A stretch of DNA of 64,000 nucleotides from Sisyra terminalis (GCA_958496175.1 OY292277.1:41923050-41987049); one strand, 5' to 3'; shown: positions 11,374 to 22,330, numbered from the stretch's first letter. Numbers and translations: made by a program. Notes: generated by a model from the letters alone, not told the origin.

Positions 11374-11441
11374 GGATATACTTCCAAGGATACTTAGAAG
11401 ATGTACTGATACTTATAAAATACTAAGATCCTGGAAGTATC
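11374..11441. repeat. 19-bp hairpin
   Basis: Seen: ATACTTCCAAGGATACTTAG at 11,377-11,396 pairs with CTAAGATCCTGGAAGTAT at 11,423-11,440 with few mismatches and a loop of about 26 nt. It could be a small foldback remnant or a hairpin RNA precursor. Nothing else supports the latter. Confidence 0.4.
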
Positions 11442-11599
11442 AGAATTCTATTTTTATTGATTTTTGAGAAAAAGAATAACAAGTATATGAAACATAGAAA
11501 AAAATATGCCCTTTTATTATTTATATTTACTTATTGTTTAAATTTTAAACAAAAAAAGTTTAATTAATTCTCAAAATATGAACTTTATATTTAAATATT

Positions 11600-12730
11600 T
11601 GTTCAGCCAATTCTCAGAAGGAAATGCTTTTCTTTTTTTTTCATGTTACCCTTTTTTCTGAATTAGTGATCTGATATTTCAAAGATCTTGAGCTGGTATA
11701 TTCACAGCTAATTAATGACATTTACCTTTCAGATAAAGTTTTATCCAATGTAACGATATAACATGTGTATTTTCACCACGGAAAAGTGATGTATTGGAAT
11801 CTTCGAACCGATTAATTTTTAATCTATTGGTCAAGATCTTAGTACCTTATTAGTAACTCTACACTTATAACTACACTTTTAAGGGCTGATTTTTTCATAT
11901 TTAGATAGTGACATTTATCATCCAGATAAAATTTAATCCGAAGGACAGAGGCAACATTTGTATTTTAATCTAAGAAAAATAATACCTAGAAAGCATCTAA
12001 CATGCTTCTCTGTTTTTCTCATGTTACCTTTTTTCTGAATTAGTGATCTGAAATTTCAAAGATCTTGAGCTGGTATATTCATAGCTAGTTAATGACATTT
12101 ATCTTTCAGATAAAATTTTATCCGAAAAATTGATATAACATATGTCTTTTTGCCTCCTAAAAGTGATGTATTGGAATCATCTAACAGATTTTTTTTGTCT
12201 TTTAAATAGTCAAGATATTAGTACTTTATAAGTAGGTCTACACTTTTTAATACATTTTTGAGGGCTGATATTTTCATACTTAGATAGTGACATTTATCAT
12301 CAAATAAAATTTAATCCGAAGGTTAGAGGCAACAATTGTATTTTAATCTAAGAAAAGAAATCATCTAAAATATTGAATTTTTCTTATTAAATAGATATTT
12401 TTAAAGGTAAAATCTGTTTTTTTAAAAGTGAAAATATTGGCCTTAAGTACCATTCAAATATTTTTCCGTAGCTAAATAGTAATATTGGTCAATTCTCAGA
12501 AAGAAATGCTTTTCTGCTTTTTTCATGCTTTCCTTTTTTTTTGGAATAGAGATCTAAATTTTGCAAGATAATTAAATGGTAGCTATACATTTCTTAAGGG
12601 TTGATATTTTCATATCAAGAAAGTGACATTTATTTTCTAGATAAAATTGTATCCATATAAAGTCAATATATCTTATTACCTAAGAAAAGTGATATGTAGG
12701 AATTATCTAACATATTAATTTTTATCTATT
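11600..12730 (+). repeat. tandem satellite-like array, about 190-bp monomers in 380-bp dimers
   Basis: Seen: the word GACATTTAYC (or a close variant) recurs at 11,717, 11,910, 12,094, 12,289 and, degenerate, 12,625. Steps are 193, 184 and 195 bp, then a gap with one badly decayed unit. Alternate monomers are more alike. One type has GAGCTGGTATATTCA and AAAAGTGATGTATTGGAATC, the other AGGGCTGAT and GGCAACA.TTGTATTTTAATC. The array is therefore built of dimers of about 380 bp (11,620-12,000 and 12,000-12,390). A decayed third dimer follows to about 12,730. No frame is conserved between units. An inverted relative lies at 63,060-63,310. Confidence 0.75.
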
Positions 12731-14169
12731 TAAAAGTCTTTAGGATACAACCTGTCTTTTCATAAGTAAAACTTTCGATCCTTGTAAGTGTCATGTAAAT
12801 ATTTTTCCGGAGCTGATTCCCCTGGACCCCAGAACCTTTATGCTTTTGTTGTTAATAGTCATTATTAAAGATAAAAAACAGTTTGATTATGAAAAAGTTA
12901 TAAGTTCCCGACTATTTTTTTTTTGGGTTCCGTATTAAAAACTGAAAATATTTGGAATTTGGAAAGAATTTGTATTCCATTAACCGCTGTACAGAAAAAA
13001 TAAGGGATATCACATCATACCTATACCAAACTGGAAAACAAATTTCTTTCTTTTTTATATATAATATTGACGACTTATAAAAATTATGAGTTTCTAAAAT
13101 GATAATAATCAAGTTTTCCTTTTAAATTTCTGTGTTATTCAAAATCTATCTTTTGAGTTTCTATATCAATTGAAGCTTTCTTCAACGAAAATTTAAAACG
13201 CTTTATTTTCTATTGAAACGATTTAATCGTTATTTTCCGGTTATGTGTTCAACAGTTATTAAGTTTTCAAATCAACCAAGGAAACATAGGAATTAAATTT
13301 GATTCAAATTTATTAACAAAATCTAGTTTAGTTTTAACGCTTTGTTTATTCTAAACAATTAAATAACCATATAATTTGATGGTTTAAGAGTTTGTACATA
13401 AAATTGTATATCGGATATAACTATTATATATTTACATATAAAATACTTGTATTTCAATCAATACAAGTTCAAACCAAAACAAATAAAACTTCCACTGTTA
13501 GTAGTTAAGTTTGAGATGTTGGGTTTACACGGTAATATTTTAGTTTGCTTTACAGAAATCAACCATAATGAATTATCGTTTAATGTATTAATTTTTATAC
13601 ATTACGTAATAAATTTTACAAATAAATGGCTTAACTAATATAAAAAATGATATAAGATTCCGAAAACTCAGTCAATGTGGTAAAAATTTATTAAAGAATT
13701 TAGGAAAAAAGACTTAGGATTTTAGGGTCACAAATCAAAAATCAAAATGGCAACTTTTAATTGCCACATACATCATATGACTCTGTTCGAATGTTTATCT
13801 GAAATTACTCCCAATGGTTTCTTTTTAAATTTTTATTAATTAAGTAAAAAAATAATTATAATTTCAATCGAGTAATAATGATATGATTGAGGTTAGTTTC
13901 TTTAGAGTTATGAAAAAAATTATTTCAATTTTCGACGACACTAAAAGCATCCAAAAATAAATTCTTTTAATAATAATTCTTTTATAAAATAAATATTTTT
14001 TAGATTAAGAAGAAAAAAGAGTTGAGTGCTTTACTTCCCGTTTCTTTTAGCTGTCTCTGGTATCAGTGTACATTAGAGCGTTACAAATTAAAAGGAAAAT
14101 GGATGAAAACTTTTAACCACTAATGGTTTATTGTTTGACCCAACATTGAACATTGAAATTGATGTTTGA
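12731..14169. other. AT-rich non-coding stretch
   Basis: The first 100 bases (to about 12,850) still resemble a segment at 61,270-61,340 (ATATTTTCC.GGAGCT followed by C-rich words), so they may be a flank of the satellite-like family. The rest shows nothing I can name. Confidence 0.35.
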
Positions 14170-14620
14170 ATTTTTCCTGCTTACCGGCAGGTTCCCTTTT
14201 CCACATGATTCTATTCTTTCCTCCAGCATGATCCATTCCTGACAAGGTTCTTCAAAGTGCGGAAATCCATTCGTCATTTTATTAAATCTTGGACTTAAGT
14301 TCGTCCTCTTGGACCCTTAGAGTTTTCCTTCTTAAACACTAAGTATAAATTATTTTCCTCTGAATATGTAACTAACCCAGTTAACTATTCTTCTTATAAT
14401 TAATCAAATAATTAATTTTCCTTTGGTGACTTTTCTTAATACTTCCCCTTCAATGATGCTACTTTAGGACTCGATTCGTACAGTTGATTTTCTTCTCCAG
14501 ACCACATTTTAAAGATCTTCAAATATTTCCTTTATTGTTTTCTTAGGGCTTAGATTTCCAATTCATATACTACTACAATTTTCATATGGCATTTTAACAA
14601 CTCTTTCCATCATTAAAGCA
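14170..14620 (-). pseudogene. RTE-like LINE C-terminal fragment, decayed
   Basis: Seen on the minus strand: VLRKVTKGK, then RRIVNWVSYIFRGK, EGKL and GSKRTNLSPRFNKM, then a degraded PCQEWIMLEER block. These fall in the order and spacing of the C-terminal tail of RTE-like insect endonuclease-reverse transcriptases (NEEVLRR, RRxxxWIGHIxRG, EGKIxGKRxRGRxR, then a Trp-Arg block). Upstream, FEDL and KMW fit the LEAFEMW block. Stops interrupt at several points. Related but more similar-looking fragments lie at 21,920 and 44,350. This is a dead fragment. The exact clade cannot be fixed by eye. Confidence 0.5.
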
Positions 14621-15270
14621 TTTAATTTTTACAGATTTGTCACCACTGTTGGAGTTTTCATCTATAGTTCTATAGACTTCTTTTCAGAATTTAGTCAAGG
14701 CGTTCTACAAAAACGCAAATTTGAATAAAACTTCAAAATAAACATTCATATAGATCTATTCTTTTGTTTAATGTCACTTTTAAGCATTAGATTTACGATT
14801 GGTCTTCTGCAAAAACTCCAATTATAATCTTTTGGTCATTTATATATTTTATTTTAAAAGGAGATATAACAGTAATGTCATTTACTGTTGATGCAATAAT
14901 GGCCCATTTTCTACCACCAAAATAGAAAAATTTGAGTTTAAATTTTGGAGTTATTTAATAAATAATATATTTAATTTATTTTTTTTTGCTTGAAAAATAA
15001 TCAAATGTGTTGAGATTCTAAGAGTGTATCGAAAATTTTGTCGTCATTAGGACGTTATCTTTTACAATTATCAAATAATTTTCCAACACAAATTGTTAAA
15101 ACCAATTAACTCTAAGAGATTTGTGTGATTTAAAGTGGTATGTGAATATAAATAATACCATAATAGGTGGTTGAATTACGAATTTTGCACTGTTTTATAT
15201 TCTCAAGCTCATTTTTTTCTGTAAGCTTTGCGGAATATTCTTCTTAAATGCAACTTTTGCTTTCTTACTA
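14621..15270. other. AT-rich non-coding stretch
   Basis: Nothing recognisable. Confidence 0.4.
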
Positions 15271-15435
15271 TACCCGACTAGAAAAATCTCACAAAGACTT
15301 GTTGGGATTCGATTGAGTTCCCAATTGGAAACCCAACATTGAGATGTAACGCAAAACTGAAAAAGATCCCAACAGGACTAGTCCTATAGGGTTCCAACAG
15401 GGTAAACCCAACAGTATCCCAATTGTAGGTATACC

Positions 15436-15621
15436 TCACAGAAGTCTATTTTCATCAGTCCGCTCAGGTAAATTTTCAGTACCACTAGAACTAGATGATG
15501 AGTCTCGAACATCATTAGCAGCTTGATTGTCTTCATCTTGTAACTGAAATGTTTCCCGATGCCGTCTAGTTCTCAAACGTCCTAGCTCACGTATAACATA
15601 TTCACGGTCACCAATAAACAT
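15436..15621 (-). CDS. 61-codon frame inside TIR element, Ser-rich acidic
   Basis: Seen: the frame opens MFIGDREYVIRELGRLRTRR, continues to an acidic stretch, then SSSSSSGTENLPE, and ends TDENRLL. The N-terminal third is basic and helix-like, the middle third is acidic and the Ser run is low complexity. Codon use and GC content are clearly unlike the surrounding AT-rich DNA, which suggests real past coding. A possible splice donor (GAG-GTATAC) lies just past the stop. It sits between the TIRs of the 15,271-16,623 element. It is either a leftover of that element's own protein or a host exon captured by it. I do not recognise a family. The length is far below any transposase. Confidence 0.45.
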   Translation of the reverse strand: MFIGDREYVIRELGRLRTRRHRETFQLQDEDNQAANDVRDSSSSSSGTENLPERTDENRLL

Positions 15622-16053
15622 TTTGTATACACACTATTTACACAGTTATAAAAAGTAAAAAAAAAAAATACCAACAACTTATAATAGGTAAAAATAATAA
15701 TATTTGTGGTTTAACAGAATGTTTAATTAATATTATAAATGATAATATTAATTTATAAACCAGCAAAAAAAATTTAAATGAAGAATTTGATCACTTTTAC
15801 TACATGACTTAACATAAATTTTAGGCTATAGTCATTTCAGAGAAACAAAGAGGGAAAAAGGAGCGAGAAACCCTATTTAAAATAAAACATTGAAGAGATT
15901 ACTCAATGCTTTTCTATTTATTAGCTTATCTATATATTAATATAATATAGATATACAATTTGAATAGAACCAATACTTTTCAATTTTTGACAACGGTTTT
16001 TTTAAACATAGTATTAAAAATAATTTTAACGATATAAAAGTGATACTTATGAA

Positions 16054-16277
16054 GGCTCAAGTGTACTTTAGCACACCTACAATCAGGCAATGTTACATTT
16101 TCGACTTTGTTTTTAATTTAATTCGCGATTTTTTTTTAATTCAATTCTAATATGGTATAATTCTTTCCTTTGTGGCTAAATTTTCATTAGGGACCGATTT
16201 AATCGCGCATTAAACTAAAAACAAGGTCGAAAATGCAACGTTGCCAGATTGTGGGTGTGCTAAAGTACACTTGAGTT
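16054..16277. mobile_element. 224-bp nested MITE with perfect 8-bp target duplication
   Basis: Seen: CTTATGAA at 16,046-16,053 is repeated at 16,278-16,285. Between them, the left arm CTCAAGTGTACTTTAGCACA is matched by the right arm inverted, and about 75 bp per arm pairs with few differences. Known: 8-bp duplications are typical of hAT transposons. Inference: a short hAT-mobilised MITE. It inserted into the larger TACCCGACTAG element, so it is the younger of the two. Confidence 0.85.
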
Positions 16278-16368
16278 CTTATGAAAACTAAATAAAAAAC
16301 AAAAATATCAAAACATTTATTTATCCGTTAAAAAAAATTGTATTGATGCGTTAATTTTTATGTTAGGA

Positions 16369-16590
16369 TATGCCGATGAGTTTCCAATCATATCCCTATG
16401 GGGTCAACCCGAGAGCGATATATTAATTTTATCGTTGATCTTGCCCGACAAGTTCCCAATTATATCCCAATTGGGTAAGCCCAACCAAAATTTTTTCAAC
16501 TTCATAGTGGGCTTACTCGACAGGTACGCGATTATATCCCAATAGGAATAACCCAATAGGGCTTGCCCCATCAATGCCCAGTTGGGTCCC
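16369..16590 (+). repeat. 72-bp tandem repeat, three units plus a partial
   Basis: Seen: TATCCC recurs at 16,391, 16,463 and 16,535, exactly 72 bp apart. It lies within units reading GCCCGACAAGTTCCCAATTA (unit 2) and diverged versions of it. A partial fourth unit carries TGCCCAGTTGGGTCCC. Because 72 is a multiple of three, the plus strand reads as a 24-residue repeat (core FPIISxxGxP) over two and a half units. This explains the frame at 16,360-16,545 and need not mean translation. Confidence 0.7.
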
Positions 16591-16623
16591 TACATAAGCA
16601 TGAGGACAATTTCTAGTCGGGTA

Positions 16624-18369
16624 TATAGTGTTGTTAGAATTCATATACATATATGTGTTTTATCGAAAATAAGAAAACATAATAATATAACCAATTTTCA
16701 TTCTAAAGGTAAACCAAAAATTTGTACCGTATCACTTAGATAGTAATAGTTGATTAGCTTTTCAATTTGAAGAATTACAATTTTATATTCAAATTCGAAA
16801 TGCGAATTAATTGAAGCTCTTTTTAATTTAAATTCACCTGAAAAAGTAAATAATAAAAAAAACTGCTAAACTCTTTTGAAAACATCCAAGGCTTCATTTT
16901 ATATTAAAATTAATTGCATTTTTATTTAAACCGATTATATTCAACCGGTGGAAAAATTCATTTTTCTATAGATAGGTGTACTAAGCCAGAGTGAAGTATG
17001 GCCAAGCGGAAAAGCAGAAAAAAAAAACAAAAATAATGAGAAAACTTTAAAACCTTTAAAACCCTATATGAAACCAAATATGTGCTCCACAAATGAACAG
17101 TTTTTGCTGCATTTAATTTTGTTTATACCAAACGGAAAAGAAAGAGGAACGAAAAGATTAAAAGGAATCCAAAGATAAAGTGCGGTTAAGAGGAGCGTAC
17201 GTTGCGTTTGGCAATATCAGTGCGGCTGAAAATTTCCACGAATTTTAAATATTTAAATCCCTAAGATAAATATAGGGAAAGTTTTTGTAAAGTTGAGTCG
17301 GCCTATTGTATTTCCCATTAAGTTTAACAACCATTTTAGCTCACACAATTGTTATTTTTAACGATCCTCGTTTACAATGAACTTATCATTCTGTTTTCAA
17401 CACTTGAATCCTATCTAGTGTAAAATGTTTCGCATCTCAACGGTAAGACGGGAGGAGTGGAAAGAAAAAGGAAAAAATAAATTTACATAGCCAGTAAATT
17501 TATGTCGCGAGCTTTTAGAAAGGAAGTGAAAAAAAAAAACGCTTAATACAAGCCTGGACGATGATTTATCACTGTTTCGGCTACCTTAACTTTAAGGTAA
17601 TTAATATTCAATGTAGAACAACGGTAGGTAAACAAAAATATTAATGCAAAAAATCTGGAACTCGTCTAGATATGTATATCTTCTTTATTTATCAAAACGA
17701 AATTTCCTTGTTCATTCAATGTCTTACGTTAAATTTACATAAACATTAATATTGAAAGTAGCAAACATCCTTAAATAGATATTTGCATCTTTGATGATAT
17801 GTGGAGGAAAAGTTAACGAATTCTAACATTAAGATTATCAATTTATGACGTTGAAGATTTTCCTCTGCTTTATGAAAGAACGTAATGTTTGCACAGTGAG
17901 CTTTCAGTGCATGCAACTTTCAAATGGGACAGATTTCAATAGCCATGTTTGCTCAATTTACATACAAATTCACTTTTCTTTGTCGTAATTGAAATGAAGC
18001 TTCCATTACACATTTTCTCACATTTACATTATATTTTGTAAATACGTCGGACTATTATGGTAAACATTATAAAAACATTTGAATTTGAAATATTTTTCAG
18101 TGGATCTTATTTGAAATGAAAATTAAAAGCTCTCAAGACCATTTAAATTTGCCGTATTTTCAATGACGGTTTTTGTTATAATAAATGGATGCTGGTGTTT
18201 TTAATTTATAGCATTTTCATTCGTTTGTCAAAAATTGAAGTCATTTTAATGACAACTAGCTGATACTGGCAACTACGGCTGCATGGTATATTTGTAGATA
18301 TTATTTCCCCATGATTTTCTTAAAAATAATAGCAATACCAACCGCTTATTAATTATAACAATACTATTT
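16624..18369. other. mostly non-coding, with a less AT-rich patch at 17,000-17,530
   Basis: Between about 17,000 and 17,530 the sequence is richer in G and CpG (GTGCGGTTAAGAGGAGCGTA). At 17,419-17,442 a 24-nt segment lies between CCTATCTAG and the donor GTAAGACGGG. It is open in one frame (CKMFRIST, phase 0 to 0), which would follow the exon candidate at 11,059 in phase. Support is weak. The rest shows nothing I can name. Confidence 0.25.
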
Positions 18370-18800
18370 TTTTTTAAATTTTATTTAAAGACGCCCAACT
18401 GCACGGTTATTTGCGTCTGTTGTTCTTGTTACACTGGGGTCTTAGTTGTTTCCCCTTTTATTAATTCTCTTATTCTTTTTTAGTCACCATGTTTCTTTGG
18501 CAATTTCTTACTATTAATCGTCACTAATTATTCAGATTGTAAACTTTTTTTATTTATTTTTTTTTTCACACCAATTCCCATAATCCTACTTGTTTCAAGA
18601 ACATCCCTAGCTTTTTTATTCCGTCTTCATCATCTACCAGCATTTTTCTTAGGATCATCGGCTGTTATCCATGGCTTACTCTTCGGTAACCACCGTATTG
18701 GGTATATTGGACCAGGCTATGTTTTACTGTTTTTCTACTGTTTTTTACTGTGGCGTACAATTCTGCCGAGGAGATGGACATTTCTAATAGAAGCTAATAG
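18370..18800 (-). pseudogene. LINE 3' end: C-terminal frame, 3' UTR hairpin, poly(A)
   Basis: Seen on the minus strand: a short frame with DDEDGIKKLGMFLKQ and GLWELV ending at a stop at 18,566. About 150 bp of non-coding sequence follows, then the hairpin GACGC...GCGTC (18,413-18,417 with 18,390-18,394), then an A-rich end at about 18,365-18,375. The helical tail ending in FLKQ.GLW is the style of C-terminus seen in LINEs of the R1/I/Loa group (inference). A 3' hairpin followed by poly(A) is a standard LINE terminus. Upstream the frame is broken. Confidence 0.45.
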
Positions 18801-19085
18801 CTCTTTATAGTTGTCGTTATAAATAACACAGGTCTGCAAAAAATACTACTCAAAAATTGTTTTTACTTAAAAAGGTCATTTTAATGTATTTTTGTGTGTT
18901 TATTACAAAATTGAAATCTTTTTTCATCCAACACGTAAGGTTTTCCCACAAAATGTGGTAATATATTAGGAATAAGTACCAAAGAACGCAATTCTTAATT
19001 TGGTTTTTTTTTTCATTGGATATGGATCCTAAATTGGATAAATATCTGAAGTAACACAATTTTGTATCATTTAAATTAATTGAAA

Positions 19086-19700
19086 ATAGTCAATTAACAT
19101 ATTTAGTTATCAGGGTTCTAAGTCCATATAGAGACATTTGTGCTTTCTATATAAACTTATTTTCGTGCTTTTTCTGTTGTTAGTTCATTGAGCATTGTCC
19201 TTCTTTACATTCAGCAGTAATCGACAATTATACTTGTATTTCATTTTTCCTGATATCTTTTACCTATTTCTCTAAAATCTTGATGAAATTTCTTTCCTTG
19301 TTCCTCACTAATAGTACCAAGATTTTCTGGAAAGTCGTTAATGGGTGAATGGAAAAAATGGATTTGTAAGTTCATGGAACATCCTTACTAAGAATTTGAA
19401 GTTTTCGAACATTTCGGCTACAATAGACTTATAGTTAGGATCCTTATTGTTTCTGGAAATACCGCTTGTAGTAAACTGAAAAGATAACTTAGTAGATTTT
19501 TTCTTTATTGTTATTTTCGTGACAAAGCTGCTATTTCTCAAAGGTTTTCGAATATTCGATTCAACAAACACACCTTTTTTTACTAGTAGGACAAACCAGG
19601 GAACTGTTCACTATGGTATTTAAAACATTTCCCTGTCTTTGGTAATGCTAAACAAATTGTTTCATGAATCCTAATTTAATAAAAAGTATTTTTTTTTTCA
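19086..19700 (-). pseudogene. decayed block of a repetitive arthropod-type protein (family not named)
   Basis: Seen on the minus strand, in order: KLGFMKQFV and HYQRQGNVLN near 19,630-19,680; FVESNIRKP near 19,550; NKDPNYKSIVAEMFENFKFL at 19,390-19,450; INDFPENLGTISEEQGKKFH at about 19,300-19,345, followed by QDFREIGKRYQEK; VDYC near 19,215; then NRKSTKISLYRKH to about 19,130. I recognise this series (FPENLG, SEEQGxxFHQD, RYQxxW, DYCWxL) as a conserved block found in repetitive proteins of many arthropods. I cannot place it in a named transposon superfamily with confidence. Frameshifts separate the blocks. Most of the protein's N-terminal part is missing. Confidence 0.55.
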
Positions 19701-21919
19701 AATTCACAAAACACTTATTTTCTGAAAACTATTTTTCTGAAATTTTATGTATATTTTTTTTGTAATCAAAGGCTTAATAGATAAAAAGGGATTTTTAAAA
19801 AAATATTGGCTTATATTTTTTCCATACTCAGTGCAAAAAATACTATAAATATCTGCTTTTATGTATGAGACAATTTTATTATCGCAGACCTGTGTATAAT
19901 TAAAAAAATGACCTAAATTTGGTAATCATTTTTTCAAATATGTGCTTAATATTTGGCTGTTTTATAATAATAAAAAGCAAAAATACTTTTCAAAAATGAT
20001 TAATAAATTTTAAAATTTTAGTTAAACATTCCAAGCTTTTGAAAAGACAGTAGTATATTTTAGGTTGATTGGCCAATTAATATTAATTATTTCTTTTTTG
20101 AATTAGATTAAGGCTCAGCTCTTCTGTAAAAATATCGAATAAAATTTAAAAGAATCTTTAAGAATTTGAGTTTAACCATTGAGTTTTAAGATCTTTTACA
20201 AAATAACATAAGATGCTGGAAGAATAAATGAAAAATATATAAATTTTTAGGATTTCTTTTGATTTTAAAATACTATCATCTGCAGCGTGACTAGCAATTG
20301 CAGTAATAAAGGATTTTAATTTTTAAAAAATTTGTTACAAAAAAGGAACTTTTTGGAAGATTGAATGGAAGATGGATATCCCAAAAAATTCCAAAAATAT
20401 AAATTCACACACAAAATCTTATATTTTTCGGCCTTTTTTTTAATACTTTTATATTTCAATTTTTATAAATTAATTGAAAATATTCTTTGGCTTGACGTTT
20501 TCAATTAGTTAAAAAGTAAGCACAGAAAATGGTGAATCGAACAGAAAAATAAACAAAATATTACTAAATTATCTTACTTGAATTAATTTGATAATTTCGA
20601 ATTTCTTTGATGTTTCCTTAATGTTTTAACTGAACTTGTGCTTTTAAATGGCTTTTGCTCGAAGCATTTTAAACGAAAGAAAGTAGCAAATATTTTTTAT
20701 CAATTTACTGAAAGAGAAATCATCACGATGAAATTTTATTCCAAAAACTGAGATGATTGTAATTTTTTAATAGAAATAAACATTTTCAAAGCCTTTCAGA
20801 ATGATATTTAATTTTATTAAAAATTATCAAATTTGTGTGTTATATTTATAAATGATTAAAAAGAGTGTATTGATAGAAAATATTATTAATAGAAACCTAT
20901 TAAATTGTATGCTATGGCGAAAAGGAAGGGAACATATTGTATATGGTTGTAATTTGATAAATTATAATATTATAAAATATTGATTTTCAAGCAAATTTAT
21001 AGTTTATCACAGAGGTTTACGGAAAAAGCGTACGACCCTTTTCTGACCATAGTGCTACCATATTGTTTACACCTTTTACGCAGAAACAATTTCTTGCTTT
21101 CAAAACATGCAAATTTATTGGCCTGAAATCCCAAATTAATTTCAGATGTCGAAAAGATTTATGAAAACGCAAGTAAAGCTGCCTTTTTTTTTGCAGCGTA
21201 GCTTTGGCATGAAGAAAGCTTAAGATGTTCACAAGTTCAGATTAGGGTATTAACAGTTTGTTACCGTCGCGGAATAATTGGTCGACTGGGATTTTACTTT
21301 GGTGTTTAGTTGTTTGTGTACATTATAATGTTAGTTGGGCGTTAAATGAAGAGGTGACGAAGAGTGTTGAGGTTGATGAAAATGTGGGTTAAAGTGGGAC
21401 GCGAGCGTTCCATTTTCGCAATGGGAATAACAACCTATACAAAAACTAACAGTTTGTGTTCGGTTAAATTTTACATGTTTCCATGTTTCTCTCGGTGAAA
21501 TATTTACCGATGACAGTACCACAGGCTATCCTATTTTCCATTGAAAGAGAAATACAGTTTAATGTTGTTGACGTTTTTCGGTCCAAATTACAAAATGAGC
21601 CCAACTATAGCTTTTGCTTTAGTGATAAAAATATGAGCTCTTGAATTTAAAATTTTCCCATTTTACATTCTTCTGTAACTCAATTAAACTTTATTTTTAG
21701 TTTTAAAAGAATATTCACCAACTACTACAAAATCAGAAGCTATCTGCCGCTCGATGAATCTTCCCTATTTTTCTTGATTCTAACTTAGCACTTTTTCTGA
21801 GAAAATTCCCATTTCATAAGGATATTGTTTAATATGTTTATTGATATGTTGGCTTCCTATCGGAAATTAAATTAACCCTCGTTGAAATCCTTCTTTATTA
21901 ACATAGTATCTCTTTACTT
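19701..21919. other. non-coding stretch with a less AT-rich patch at 21,000-21,530
   Basis: No gene supported. The patch at 21,000-21,530 has more CpG and overlapping frames on the minus strand (21,017-21,232 and 21,331-21,522), without family match or splice sites. It could be an unrecognised exon, regulatory DNA or old repeat. Confidence 0.3.
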
Positions 21920-22330
21920 TTATTTTACGTGGCTTATGTTATGGAAACCTTACCACTAACACAGGAGAAAGCAACGAAGAAATAAAATGGTGTATAGCAT
22001 TAGCCAGAACAGGGACAGTGAAACTAATGCAAATTTGAGAAAATATGTTCATCTGGAAGAACGCTAAAGTAAAACTTGCTTTTGTACTGATTTATTCAAT
22101 CGACACATACGCCTGTTAAAGTTGGCCTCTAAAAAAACCGACAAATAAAAGATTTAAACTTTCGAACTATGGCTATGTACAATGTACAAAGGGACACATA
22201 CTAAGAGTCTTAAGGATGAAGAAAAGGTCAAATTAATCCAACTAGAAAGAATTAAGCATACATGATTTACTTATAAAAAGGATTAGCAAGGCATACTTTC
22301 AGTAGTTCCTTAAACTGGCTAGGAAAGCTG
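21920..22330 (+). pseudogene. RTE-like LINE, region C-terminal to the RT, decayed
   Basis: Seen on the plus strand: LTTNTGESNEEIKWCIALAR at about 21,945-22,005; YACxSWPLKKPTNKRFKLSN near 22,110-22,170; and ILRVLR near 22,200. These fit the order (L.T.DG....EIK.RIALAR, YG.ESWTL, RLEAFEMW, ..RILRI) of the thumb and tail of RTE-like endonuclease-reverse transcriptases of insects. Frame changes and stops occur between blocks. Downstream to about 22,540 the sequence remains less AT-rich and may be more of the same element, too decayed to read. Confidence 0.6.

Larger units (their letters stand above)
15271..16623. mobile_element. 1.35-kb TIR transposon with TA target duplication
   Basis: Seen: the left tip TACCCGACTAGAAA at 15,271 is exactly inverted at the right end (TTTCTAGTCGGGTA ending at 16,623). 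Both tips are flanked by TA, consistent with a TA target duplication. Inside each tip are clusters of short words such as TCCCAA, CCCAAC and CCAATTGG, which are organised on the right as a 72-bp tandem repeat (16,369-16,590). The interior holds a 61-codon minus-strand frame (15,436-15,621) and a younger nested MITE (16,054-16,277). Without the nested insertion the element is about 1.12 kb. No transposase is visible, so it is non-autonomous. Inference: a TA-targeting DNA transposon derivative. The superfamily is not recognised. Confidence 0.75.
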
